A stretch of 64,000 nt of DNA, from the NCBI RefSeq assembly GCF_016612865.1, contig NZ_JAENZZ010000002.1:62001-126000 (forward strand), written 5' to 3'. Each line of letters begins with the position of its first letter. Positions within the stretch are counted from its first letter, which is position 1. Below the pieces are notes generated by a model. That model was not told where the DNA came from. It was given only the letters and a program-made list of their open reading frames with translations, and did not search any database. The position numbers and the translations under genes are program-made. The DNA comes from Blastococcus sp. TML/M2B. GTDB taxonomy: Bacteria > Actinomycetota > Actinomycetes > Mycobacteriales > Geodermatophilaceae. Shown piece by piece: positions 43,764 through 51,608 of this stretch.

Positions 43764-43823
43764 GTGTCCGGCGGCAGGGGGCGCCGGACACGTCGTGTCG
43801 GGCCGCGCCGACCGCGGCCCGAC
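43764..43823 (-). promoter_or_regulatory. two hairpins in the proV leader
   Basis: Adjacent inverted repeats just upstream of the proV start: GTGTCCGGC/GCCGGACAC (43764-43772/43783-43791) and GTCGGGCCGC/GCGGCCCGAC (43797-43806/43814-43823). They would be transcribed in the proV leader and may affect expression; no known riboswitch is recognised. Confidence 0.35.
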
Positions 43824-43927
43824 GATCGACGCTAGGGGCCGGTCAGGACCCGGGCTCCCGGAGTCGGGATCTCGACAGATGCCCGTAACGGGATCGTCAC
43901 AGACACCCCCGGAACGAGGGACCGGCC

Positions 43928-44194
43928 TCAGCCGGGCAGGACGTCGTCCTCGTCGGCGGGGACCTCGCTCTCCTGCTCCAGGACGTCGGCCTCGTTCGCC
44001 TCGCGGTCACCGACCGGGCGGAGCGGGCTGCCCGACTCCCCCGGGCGCGCGGCGAGCTGCTGCTCGAGGGCGTCGGCCTCGGGCACGGTGTCGCCGGGCC
44101 CCGTCGCGTCGCCCGCGGTGGTCACCGCCGGTGGGTCCACCAGGGCGTCCTGCTCCGCGCGGTCGGCGTCGTTCGCGGCACCGGGATCGGTCAC
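43928..44194 (-). CDS. small acidic hypothetical protein (DUF5709-like)
   Basis: 88-aa, strongly acidic, no membrane segment; rich in E, D, A and G with repeated LEQ(E/Q) blocks (ADALEQQLAARPGE, EADVLEQESEVPADEDD). Resembles short actinobacterial DUF5709-type proteins, but low complexity makes the call weak. GTG start. Confidence 0.5.
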   Translation of the reverse strand: MTDPGAANDADRAEQDALVDPPAVTTAGDATGPGDTVPEADALEQQLAARPGESGSPLRPVGDREANEADVLEQESEVPADEDDVLPG

Positions 44195-44326
44195 GTCGTC
44201 CTCCGTCGGGGAAGCGGTCGGGTCGCCTTCTATCCTGCCGTCCGGACGACGGTCCGGCAGGCCGGCGATCGGCGGCGGGGGGACGACGGCGTGACCGACG
44301 GGCGCCGGGCAGGCACAATCGGGCCG

Positions 44327-44530
44327 ATGGAGGCGTCTGGCGATTACGAGTTCGCGCCGCTGCGGATCCCACCGGGCACGTCCCGGTCCGCGGCGGCGAC
44401 CATGCTGAGCCTGCAGTCCGACGTCGGCGGATGGGAGCTCGCCCGGCTCCAGCTGCACCCCGACGGCACGCGCAAGGTGATCCTGCGCCGCCGCTCCCGG
44501 CTCTCCTACCTGCCCGGACCGGTCGTCTAG
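44327..44530 (+). CDS. DUF5703 family small protein
   Basis: 67-aa protein with the family pattern YEFAPLRIPPGTSRSAAATMLSLQ and GGWELARLQLHPDGTRKVILRRR. Function unknown. The ATG at 44327 lacks a clear Shine-Dalgarno; CACAAT lies 8 bases upstream and could be a -10 element. Its TAG overlaps the stop of the convergent pentapeptide gene within CTAG. Confidence 0.8.
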   Translation: MEASGDYEFAPLRIPPGTSRSAAATMLSLQSDVGGWELARLQLHPDGTRKVILRRRSRLSYLPGPVV

Positions 44531-45348
44531 CCCCAGTGCTGCGGGCGGCGGAGCCCGGCAGGGACGCGCGTGGTGACGTCGCCCCGGGCCGCGGCCAGCT
44601 GCGGGCCGGTGAGGAACAGGCACGCCGAGAGGTCCGCGCCGCGCACGTCGGTCGCCCGCAGGTCGGCGCCGAGCAGGTCCGCCGTCCCCAGGTCCGCGCC
44701 GCGCAGGTCGGCCCCGATCAGGTAGGCGCCGCGCAGGCTCGCGTTGCGCAGCCGCGCCCGCCGCAGGTCGCGGCCCATGAGATCGGCACCGCGGCGGTCG
44801 GGCCCGGTGGGCGTGCGGACGGCCTCGCTCACCCGCTGCAGCAGCTCCCCCACGCCCGCCCGGTGAGCGCCGACGTCGAGGGCGCGCAGCGCGTCGGCGT
44901 CCAGGGCGGCCAGCCGCTCGGTCTCGGCACGGGCGGCCGCGACGGCGGGTTGCAGCGCCGCCGCGCCGGGCAGGGCGGCCGCCTCGGCGAGGTGCCAGAG
45001 GGTCTCGTGGAGCTGGCGCATCACCGGCAGGACGGCGAACTGCGCGGTGGCCAGTTCCGGTGACTCCCGCCAGCTCCGCCCGCCGAAGGTCTGCTGGGTG
45101 ATCCGCTGGCCGGCGCCGAAGCAGTCGAAGACCGTGCAGCCGGGGAAGCCCTCGGGCCGCAGCCGGTCGTGGATGCCGCAGCGGAAGTCCTGCTGCAGGT
45201 GCCGGCACGGCGTCCCGGCGGGCTTGTCGACGGCGAAGTCGGCGGACGCGGCGAACGCCGGCGCCACGCAGCACAGCCCGGCGCAGCGGGAGCAGTCGGC
45301 GGACAGCCCCTCGCGCCCCGGGACGATCGGGAGCGGGCGGGGCGTCAT
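44527..45348 (-). CDS. cysteine-rich domain fused to pentapeptide repeats
   Basis: 273-aa protein. The N-terminal 80 residues hold a dense cysteine set (CSRCAGLCC, CRHL, CGIH, CTVFDC), likely a metal-binding module reminiscent of YkgJ-type CxxCxxCC domains. A helical middle follows, then a pentapeptide-repeat block at about 180-245 (ADLMGRDLRRARLRNASLRG, GADLRGADLGTADLLGADLR) that should fold as a quadrilateral beta-helix. Function not known; pentapeptide proteins can mimic DNA or act as scaffolds. Confidence 0.82.
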   Translation of the reverse strand: MTPRPLPIVPGREGLSADCSRCAGLCCVAPAFAASADFAVDKPAGTPCRHLQQDFRCGIHDRLRPEGFPGCTVFDCFGAGQRITQQTFGGRSWRESPELATAQFAVLPVMRQLHETLWHLAEAAALPGAAALQPAVAAARAETERLAALDADALRALDVGAHRAGVGELLQRVSEAVRTPTGPDRRGADLMGRDLRRARLRNASLRGAYLIGADLRGADLGTADLLGADLRATDVRGADLSACLFLTGPQLAAARGDVTTRVPAGLRRPQHWG

Positions 45349-45379
45349 GGCCGGTCCAGCCTAGGCGGGACCCGTCGAC

Positions 45380-46336
45380 CTACGGGACGAGGACGACCTT
45401 GCCGACGGTGCCGCGGTCGCCGAGGCGGGCCAGCGCCTGCGGCGCCTGGTCCAGCGGCAGCACGTCGCCGACCAGCGGGTCGATCAGCCCCTCGCCGACC
45501 AGCCGCAGCAGCTCCTCGTGGGTGCGCCAGAACAGCGCCGGCTCGTGCTTGCGGTACAGCCCCCAGTGCAGCCCGACGACGCTGTAGTTCTTGACCAGCA
45601 CGTGGTTGGCCGGCGCCGACGGGTGCTGCCCGCTGGTGAAGCCGACGACGAGCAGCCGGCCCTCGAAGGCGATGCAGCGCCGGGACTTGTCGAACACCTC
45701 GCCGCCGACCGGGTCGTAGACGACGTCCGCGCCGTGCCCGCCGGTGACCTCCTTGACGATCGGGACGAAGTCCTCGGTCGTGTAGTCGATGACGTGGTCG
45801 GCACCCAGCTCGCGGCAGATCTCGGTCTTGCGGGCACCACCGGCCGTGGCGATCACCTTCGCGCCGGCGGCCTTGCCCAGCTGGATCGCGGCCGAGCCGA
45901 CGCCCCCGGCGCCGGCGTGGACGAGCAGCCACTCCCCCGCCTGCAGGTGCGCCCGGCGGTGCAGGCCGACGTGCCCGGTCGAGTAGGTGAGGTACAGCGA
46001 GGCGGCCTTCTCGTCGGAGAGCCCCTCGGGCGCGGGGTACGCGGCGGCGGCGTCCATCAGCGCGTACTCGGCGAAGGCACCCGGCCCGCTGGCGGGCGAG
46101 CCGATGACCCGCTGCCCGGTCTCCACGATCTCGCCGCACAGCTCGACACCCGGCGTGTAGGGCAGCGGCGGCTTCTCCTGGTACAGCCCCTGGGCCATCA
46201 GGATGTCGGGGAAGTTGAGGGCGGCCGCCCGCACCTTGACCAGCACCTGGCCCTCGCCCGGGGTCGGGATGTCGACCTCGTCGAAGCTCATGACCTCCGC
46301 GGGGTCGCCGAGGTCGTGGACCCGCCATGCACGCAT
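45380..46336 (-). CDS. NADPH:quinone oxidoreductase-like MDR protein
   Basis: 318-aa zinc-independent medium-chain dehydrogenase/reductase. GroES-like N-terminus (VRAAALNFPDILMAQGLYQ, YTPGVELCGEIVETG), then the cofactor fold with LLVHAGAGGVGSAAIQLGKAAGAKVIATAG and YDPVGGEVFDKSRR. NADPH is likely from the AGAGGVG loop. ATG at 46336. Actual substrate unknown. Confidence 0.9.
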   Translation of the reverse strand: MRAWRVHDLGDPAEVMSFDEVDIPTPGEGQVLVKVRAAALNFPDILMAQGLYQEKPPLPYTPGVELCGEIVETGQRVIGSPASGPGAFAEYALMDAAAAYPAPEGLSDEKAASLYLTYSTGHVGLHRRAHLQAGEWLLVHAGAGGVGSAAIQLGKAAGAKVIATAGGARKTEICRELGADHVIDYTTEDFVPIVKEVTGGHGADVVYDPVGGEVFDKSRRCIAFEGRLLVVGFTSGQHPSAPANHVLVKNYSVVGLHWGLYRKHEPALFWRTHEELLRLVGEGLIDPLVGDVLPLDQAPQALARLGDRGTVGKVVLVP

Positions 46337-46450
46337 GCCCCGACCTTGCCAGACGCGGGGGTGACCGCCGTCACCTGCCCCCGCCGGGTCTCGCCGTCCG
46401 CCAGGCCGTGGCAGGGTGCTGGACACGACGCCGCGCGACGCCGGCCCGAC

Positions 46451-47038
46451 GTGAGGACCGTCTTGAGACAGCACCTGCTGGACCCGCTGCGCTTCTTCGC
46501 CGCTTTCGTGGCCAACCCCCGCCAGGTCGGGGCGGTGCTGCCCACCTCGCGTTCCGCGGTGCGCGACATGCTCGACCTCGCCGACGTCCCGGCCGCCGAC
46601 CTGGTCGTCGAGCTCGGCGCCGGCACCGGCGTGCAGACCGGCGAGATCCTCGCCCGCCTGCGCCCGGACGCCCGGCTGGTGGCCGTGGAGATCGACCAGA
46701 AGCTCGCCACGGCGCTGGCCAAGCGCTACGCCGGTGACGACCGGCTCCAGGTGCTCGCCGACTCGGCCGAGAACGTCGCCGCCCACCTCGACGGCCGGCG
46801 CGCCGACGTGCTGGTCTCGGCCCTGCCGTTCACGTCGCTGGACGGCGAGCTGCGGCGGCGGATCCTCGACGAGCTGCCCCGTCTGCTGGGCCCGCGGGGC
46901 GTGATGGTGGTGATCCAGTACTCGCCGCTGATGCTGGGTGAGTTCCGCCGACGGTTCCGCTCGGTGCGCTGGCGGATCACGCCGTGGAACGTCCCGCCGG
47001 CGTTCCTCTTCGCCTGCTCGCAGGACGATCCCGCCTGA
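46451..47038 (+). CDS. SAM-dependent methyltransferase (phospholipid N-MTase-like)
   Basis: 195-aa class I methyltransferase with N-terminal helix DPLRFFAAFVANPRQVGAVLPTSRSAVRDM, typical of PmtA-like or rRNA dimethylase-like enzymes. Motif I is VVELGAGTGVQTGEIL, motif II VAVEIDQKLA, and motif IV position VLVSALPFTSLD. The ending RSVRWRITPWNVPPAFLFAC matches phospholipid methyltransferase relatives. Start GTG 46451; TTG 46463 possible. Substrate tentative. Confidence 0.8.
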   Translation: MRTVLRQHLLDPLRFFAAFVANPRQVGAVLPTSRSAVRDMLDLADVPAADLVVELGAGTGVQTGEILARLRPDARLVAVEIDQKLATALAKRYAGDDRLQVLADSAENVAAHLDGRRADVLVSALPFTSLDGELRRRILDELPRLLGPRGVMVVIQYSPLMLGEFRRRFRSVRWRITPWNVPPAFLFACSQDDPA

Positions 47039-47479
47039 TCAGCTCCGGCGGGCCAGCACCTCGCCGCGCAGGGCGTCGTTCATCGCCCGGAACCCGGCCA
47101 GCGTGCCGCCGTCCAGGAATCCGCGCAGCGGGCGCACCAGCAGGCCGCTGAACGACTCGCTCTGCACCAGGCGCGTGCCGGCCGGCGTCGCGGTCAGCTC
47201 GAAGCGGTGCCGGCCGTCGAACAGCCCGGGGACGCCGAGGTGGCCCAGCCACTCGAGGACGGCGCCGTCGACCACCTCGGTGACCGTGGGCCGGATGGGC
47301 AGCGCCCGGCCGCCGGGCGGCTGCAGCCGCAGCGACAGCCGCTCCCCCGGTGCGACCGTGCCGGCCGCCGACGGGATGAACGGGTTCCACGCCGCGTGGC
47401 CGGGGAGGTCGGTCAGCACCGCCCAGACGGCGTCCGGTGGTGCCTCGACGTCGACCGCTGCGGAGATCCGGTGTCGCAT
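47039..47479 (-). CDS. SRPBCC (START-like) domain protein
   Basis: 146-aa helix-grip protein starting HRISAAVDVEAPPDAVWAVLTDLPGHAAWNPFIP, with FDGRHRFELTATPAGTRLVQSE and a long C-terminal helix. Binds an unknown hydrophobic ligand or acts like polyketide cyclase relatives. Stop abuts the convergent methyltransferase stop with no gap. Confidence 0.88.
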   Translation of the reverse strand: MRHRISAAVDVEAPPDAVWAVLTDLPGHAAWNPFIPSAAGTVAPGERLSLRLQPPGGRALPIRPTVTEVVDGAVLEWLGHLGVPGLFDGRHRFELTATPAGTRLVQSESFSGLLVRPLRGFLDGGTLAGFRAMNDALRGEVLARRS

Positions 47480-47550
47480 GGGCTGCACTCCCGTCCCGGG
47501 GCGGCTGCGGTCGGGGCAGTGTCGCCGACCGCAGCCGCACCGGGGAGGGG

Positions 47551-48351
47551 TCAGGTCGCCGAGCCCGGCTTCAGCGCGCTGGGGACGCCGGCGGTCTCGC
47601 CGCTGGCGGTCTTCGCGGCGGGCACGCCCTTGAACTTGTAGGGCACCGCCCCGATCCCCGGCTGCACGATGTAAGCCGCACCCGGCTCGCCGGAGGTCCA
47701 CGCGGCGATCATGGCGTCCGCGACCTCCTCGGCCGACAGGATCGGGAAGTTGTTCTGGATGAACGTCTCGCGGATGCCGTCGATGATCGCGGTGTCGGCG
47801 AAGCCGGGGCAGATCGCGGTCATGCGGATGTTCTCGTCGATCACCCGCGCGGCCATCGAGCGGACGAAGGTGATCGCGCCGCCCTTGGCCACGCTGTAGC
47901 CGGGGTCGGTGGCCAGCGGCGCGAGCCCGGCCAGCGAGGCGGTGACGACGATCGAGCCCCCGCCGGCCCGGCGCAGCGCGGGCAGCGCGGCCTCGGTGCC
48001 GTAGACGACGCCGAACAGGTCGATCTCGACGACCTTGAGGAACTCGTCGACGTCGAGGGCCTGCCGCGACTTGCCGGCGATCCCGGCGTTGAGGAACGCG
48101 GCGTCCAGCCGGCCGTGCTCGGCCTCGACCTGGGCGACGACGGCGGCGTTGGCCGCGCGGTCGGCGACGTCGAGGACGACGAACGGGCAGCCGAGCTCCT
48201 CGGCCACCTGGCGGTTGCGCTCGCTGTCGAGGTCGGCGAGGACGACGGTGACGCCGGCTGCCTTCAGCTTGGTGGCGAGGGCGCGGCCGAAGCCACCGGT
48301 CCCTCCGGTGATGAGTGCGACGGAACCGGGCTTGAGTGTGGGAGCGGTCAC
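47551..48351 (-). CDS. short-chain dehydrogenase/reductase
   Basis: 266-aa classical SDR: LITGGTGGFGRALATKL (TGxxxGxG), LDAAFLNAGIAG (NAG), SIVVTASLAG (catalytic Ser) and YSVAKGGAITFVRSMA (YxxxK), with D in VVLADLDSERN suggesting NAD(H). GTG start seven bases after the M20 stop; co-transcription likely. Substrate unknown. Confidence 0.9.
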   Translation of the reverse strand: MTAPTLKPGSVALITGGTGGFGRALATKLKAAGVTVVLADLDSERNRQVAEELGCPFVVLDVADRAANAAVVAQVEAEHGRLDAAFLNAGIAGKSRQALDVDEFLKVVEIDLFGVVYGTEAALPALRRAGGGSIVVTASLAGLAPLATDPGYSVAKGGAITFVRSMAARVIDENIRMTAICPGFADTAIIDGIRETFIQNNFPILSAEEVADAMIAAWTSGEPGAAYIVQPGIGAVPYKFKGVPAAKTASGETAGVPSALKPGSAT

Positions 48352-48358
48352 TCCCCCA

Positions 48359-49688
48359 TCATGCCGACCGCAGGAACCGGTCGAGCACCCGGACGCCGAA
48401 CCGCAGCGACTCGACCGGCACCCGCTCGTCGATGCCGTGGAACAGCGAGGCGAAGTCCAGGTCGGCGGGCAGCCGCAGCGGCGAGAACCCGAAGCAGCGC
48501 ATGCCGGAGACGCTGGAAGCTCTTGGCGTCGGTGCCGCCGCTCATCGTGAACGGCACGGGGCGGGCGCCGTCGTCCTCGGCCCGGAGTGCGGTGACCATC
48601 TGGTCGACCAGCGGCCCGTCGAACGTCGTCTCCACGGCCTGGTCGTGGACGAGCCACTCGCGCTGCACGCCCTCGCCGACGAGCGTGGCGAGCTGGCGCT
48701 CGAACTCCTCCTCCTGGCCGTAGAGGAAGCGGCCGTCGACGGTGGCCGACGCGGTGCCGGGGATGACGTTGGCCTTGTAGCCGGCGTCGAGCATCGTGGG
48801 GTTGGCGGTATTGCGCAGGGCCGCGCCGATCATCCGGCTGATGCTGCCCAGCCGCGCCAGGGCCAGCTCGGGCTCGGCCGGGTCGATCTCGATGCCGTAG
48901 GCGTCCTCGACGGCGGCGAGGAACTGGCGCATCGGCGGGGTGAGCGTGAGCGGGAAGCGGTGGCTGCCGATGCGGGCGACGGCCTCGCACAGCCGGGTGA
49001 CGGCGTTGTCGTCGTGCACGAACGAGCCGTGCCCGGGCTTGCCCCCGGCGGTGAGCCGCATCCAGGCCAGGCCCTTCTCGGCGGTCTGCACCAGGTAGAG
49101 GCGCAGGTCGTCGCGGACGGTGATGCTGAAGCCGCCGACCTCGCTGATCGCCTCGGTGCAGCCCTCGAGCAGGTCGGGGTGCTCGTCGACGAGGAAGTGC
49201 GCGCCCAGCTTGCCGCCGGCCTCCTCGTCGGCGACGAACGCGAGCACGATGTCGCGGTCGGGCTGCACGCCGGTGCGGGCCCAGTCGCGGACCAGCGCGA
49301 GCACCATCGCGTCCATGTCCTTCATGTCGACAGCGCCCCGGCCCCAGATGTAGCCGTCGCGCTCCTCGCCGGAGAACGGGTGCACGCTCCACTCGGCCGG
49401 GTCGGCGGGGACGACGTCGAGGTGCCCGTGCACGAGCAGCGCCGGGCGGCTGCGGTCCCGGCCAGGGATGCGGGCGACCAGGCTGGCCCGGCCGCGCTCG
49501 GACTCGTGGATGACCGAGTCGATGCCGACCTCGTCGAGCGTGCCCGCGACCCACTCGGCCGCGGCCCGCTCCCCCGCGCTCGTGGCGGTGGCGCCGGTGT
49601 TGGTCGAGTCGATCCGGATCAGGTCGGAGAGCAGCTCCGCGACCTCGTCCTGGGCTCGGGTCAGCGGGGCCACCGTGTCGTCGGTCAT
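48359..49688 (-). CDS. M20 family metallopeptidase (frame break near 48507)
   Basis: Dipeptidase/deacylase-type zinc enzyme, about 442 aa when repaired. Zinc site: PALLVHGHLDVVPAD (His/Asp), GRGAVDMKDMDAMVLAL (bridging Asp) and FVADEEAGGKLGAHFLV (catalytic and zinc Glu). The dimerisation lid follows. The last zinc-ligand region after MSGGTDAKSFQRL is in another frame (GMRCFGFSPL, then SLFHGIDERVP) because of one extra base at 48506-48507. Removing it gives a stop at 48359. ATG 49688. Confidence 0.9.
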
Positions 49689-49802
49689 GCGGCGATCGTG
49701 CCACCGGGCGCGTCCCCTCCCCACCGGCTGGAGCAGGGCGCACCGGGCCGGCAGGGGGTGCTTCGGACGCCGGATCGGGTCCGGTAGTCTTGCCACGCAC
49801 TC

Positions 49803-49887
49803 GTCCGGGTGGCGGAATGGCAGACGCGCTAGCTTGAGGTGCTAGTGCCCTTTATCGGGCGTGGGGGTTCAAGTCCCCCCTCGGACA
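49803..49887 (+). tRNA. tRNA-Leu (anticodon GAG)
   Basis: 85-base tRNA with acceptor arms GTCCGGG/CTCGGAC, anticodon stem CTAGC/GCTAG around loop TTGAGGT (anticodon GAG), a long variable arm (GCCCTTTATCGGGC) expected for leucine tRNA, and T-arm GGGGG-TTCAAGT-CCCCC. CCA is not encoded. It borders the integrase gene and is the likely integration site of the island. Confidence 0.95.
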
Positions 49888-49893
49888 CAACAT

Positions 49894-49929
49894 CGCCCCG
49901 GTGTTCCTGCACGTCAGGAGCCCGGGGCG
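49894..49929 (+). terminator. hairpin after tRNA-Leu
   Basis: 8-bp inverted repeat CGCCCCGG/CCGGGGCG with a 20-base loop, 7 bases past the tRNA. Confidence 0.5.
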
Positions 49930-49988
49930 TTCTGCTGGAACGGCCTCCTAGGGCCTCGTGATACCCGCGTGATACTTCGCGCACCGGA

Positions 49989-51192
49989 TCACCCTTCGAG
50001 CAGGGCAGCGAAGCGGTCGGCCGCCTCGCGACCCATGCCGGGGTGCACGTGCTGGTAGACGGTCAGCGTGATCGTGGCGCTCGCGTGGCCCAAGCGCTCT
50101 GAGACGACCTTGACCGGCACGCCGTCGGCCAGCAGGAGCGTGGCGTGGGTGTGGCGGAGGTCGTGCAGCCGGATCACCGGCAGCCGCTCCTCCCCCAGCG
50201 CTCGACGCGCCCGCGCGATATGGCCGGCGAAGTGGCGGGAGAACCGCTCAGGGTGCCGATGGGTGCCGTCGAAGTTGCTGAGCACGAGCGCCGAGTCGCG
50301 CACGAGATCGAGCGCCAACAGTCCGCGAGCGGCCCGGTAGGCACGCAGCGCGGCCACGGTGCCGGAGTCCAGGTCGACAACGCGTGACCGGCCCGTCTTG
50401 GTGGGGCCCTCGACCAAGCGCTCGCCGGCGCCCTTGGTCTTCACGACGCCGACGCTGCGGCGGATGGCGAGGCGGCCGGCGTCCAAGTCGATGTCGCGCC
50501 AGCGCAGGGGCCAGCGCTTCTCCGCGGCGCATCCCGGTGGCCGCTAGCAGCCGCCAGCCTATGGCGAGGTCCTCGTCATAGGCCTCCGCCCAGCTGAGGA
50601 ACCGGCCAAGCTCGGCCGCGGTCCACGCCTGCATCTCCGGAGGACGCGCCTCCGATGGGCTCGGCGGTGTCGACCGGTCGGTCGGGTTGACCGAGAGCCG
50701 TCCCTGTGTGACCGCGTCACCCAGCGCCGACCGCAGGATGGTGTACACGTAGCGCACCGTTCGGGCGGAGAGACCGCCCTGACCATCCGCGCGGCCGGAC
50801 TCCTCCAGTGTGCGCATCCATGCGTCCACCGCTGGACCGGTGAGCCGGGCGACCGACTGTGCACCGAGGTACGGATCGATGTGCAGCCGGATGTTCTTCC
50901 GGTAGGAGGCCAGCGTTGAGGGGCTGAGCCGCTGGCCCTGGATCCACTCGGCGAGGTAGGCGTCGAGACGCTGCTTCGACGGCTCGACCCACTCCCCCAC
51001 TTCGGCCTTGCGGACCTCCGCGCGCAGTGCCGCAGCGGCGTCCTTCCTGGTCTTGAACCCGCGCTTGAGGACGACGCGCCTTGTACCGTCCGGTCGCTGA
51101 GCAGTGAACTTGATCAGGAAGCGCGGACCAGCCTTGGTCATGTACTCGCTGATCCCGCCCTCGCCCGCCTGCCGTCTCCGCGGCTTCACCAT
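49989..51192 (-). CDS. int: tyrosine site-specific integrase (frame break near 50508)
   Basis: Phage/ICE-type tyrosine recombinase, about 400 aa if repaired. N-terminal Arm-type DNA-binding part (FLIKFTAQRPDGTRRVVLKRGFKTRKDAAAAL), core-binding domain (YLAEWIQGQRLSPSTLASYRKNIRLHI), catalytic domain with Arg in LLAATGMRRGEAL, HDLRHTHATLLL (HxxR), and LGHASATITLTVYQHVHPG with the nucleophilic Tyr. An extra base in the G run at 50507-50510 splits it just after the first catalytic Arg. Its 3' end faces tRNA-Leu 100 bases away, the usual geometry of an integrated element. Confidence 0.93.
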
Positions 51193-51530
51193 CGCAGACC
51201 TCCATCGCTCGACCCCGCGACTCCGCTGTCAGCCGGATGACTGCTTCAGGCCAGCCACGGCAACGACTACGGAACGCCCAGCGGTAGTCCGGCGGCCGGC
51301 ACCGGCAGCCATCTGTGGACGCAAGCCGACGCTGTGGACGACGGTCAGGACGCGACCGCCCAGCTGAACGCCCGCACCGTGGGACTCTTCACGAGCGACC
51401 TACCGAGCCTCTCCAGTCCTTCTCCGGTAGGCCGCCCTGCGGAGAGGTACCGCGTGGACGCACTCGATCCTCGGTCTCGGACGTCGATGACGCGACGAAA
51501 ATCGCGGGACATGAAGAGCGCGGCGCGATA
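51193..51530. other. intergenic stretch before the tRNA-Gly remnant
   Basis: About 340 bases upstream of int, of lower GC than the core genes. I see no gene; it should hold the integrase promoter and possibly arm-type sites, but no clear repeat was found by eye. Confidence 0.4.
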
Positions 51531-51580
51531 GCCGGACTTCCAAACTGGCCATGCCGGTTCGATCCCGGTCACCCGCTCCA
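51531..51580 (+). pseudogene. 3' half of tRNA-Gly (TCC), likely attachment-site remnant
   Basis: From the anticodon loop (CTTCCAA, anticodon TCC) through the T-arm (CCGG-TTCGATC-CCGG) to CACCCGCTCCA, with CCA encoded, this matches the 3' half of a bacterial tRNA-Gly(UCC). The 5' half (D-arm and matching acceptor strand) is missing. Tyrosine integrases commonly cross over in the anticodon loop, leaving exactly such a half. The antisense frame over it reads RVTGIEPAWPVWKSG, a well-known spurious tRNA-derived ORF. Confidence 0.75.
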
Positions 51581-51600
51581 TGCCCTGACCGGCTCGTATG

Positions 51601-51608
51601 TCCGTCTG
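51601..51608. repeat. target-site duplication of the IS256-family element (left)
   Basis: TCCGTCTG immediately left of the element, identical to 53022-53029. Eight bases is the usual duplication length for IS256-family insertion. Confidence 0.85.
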
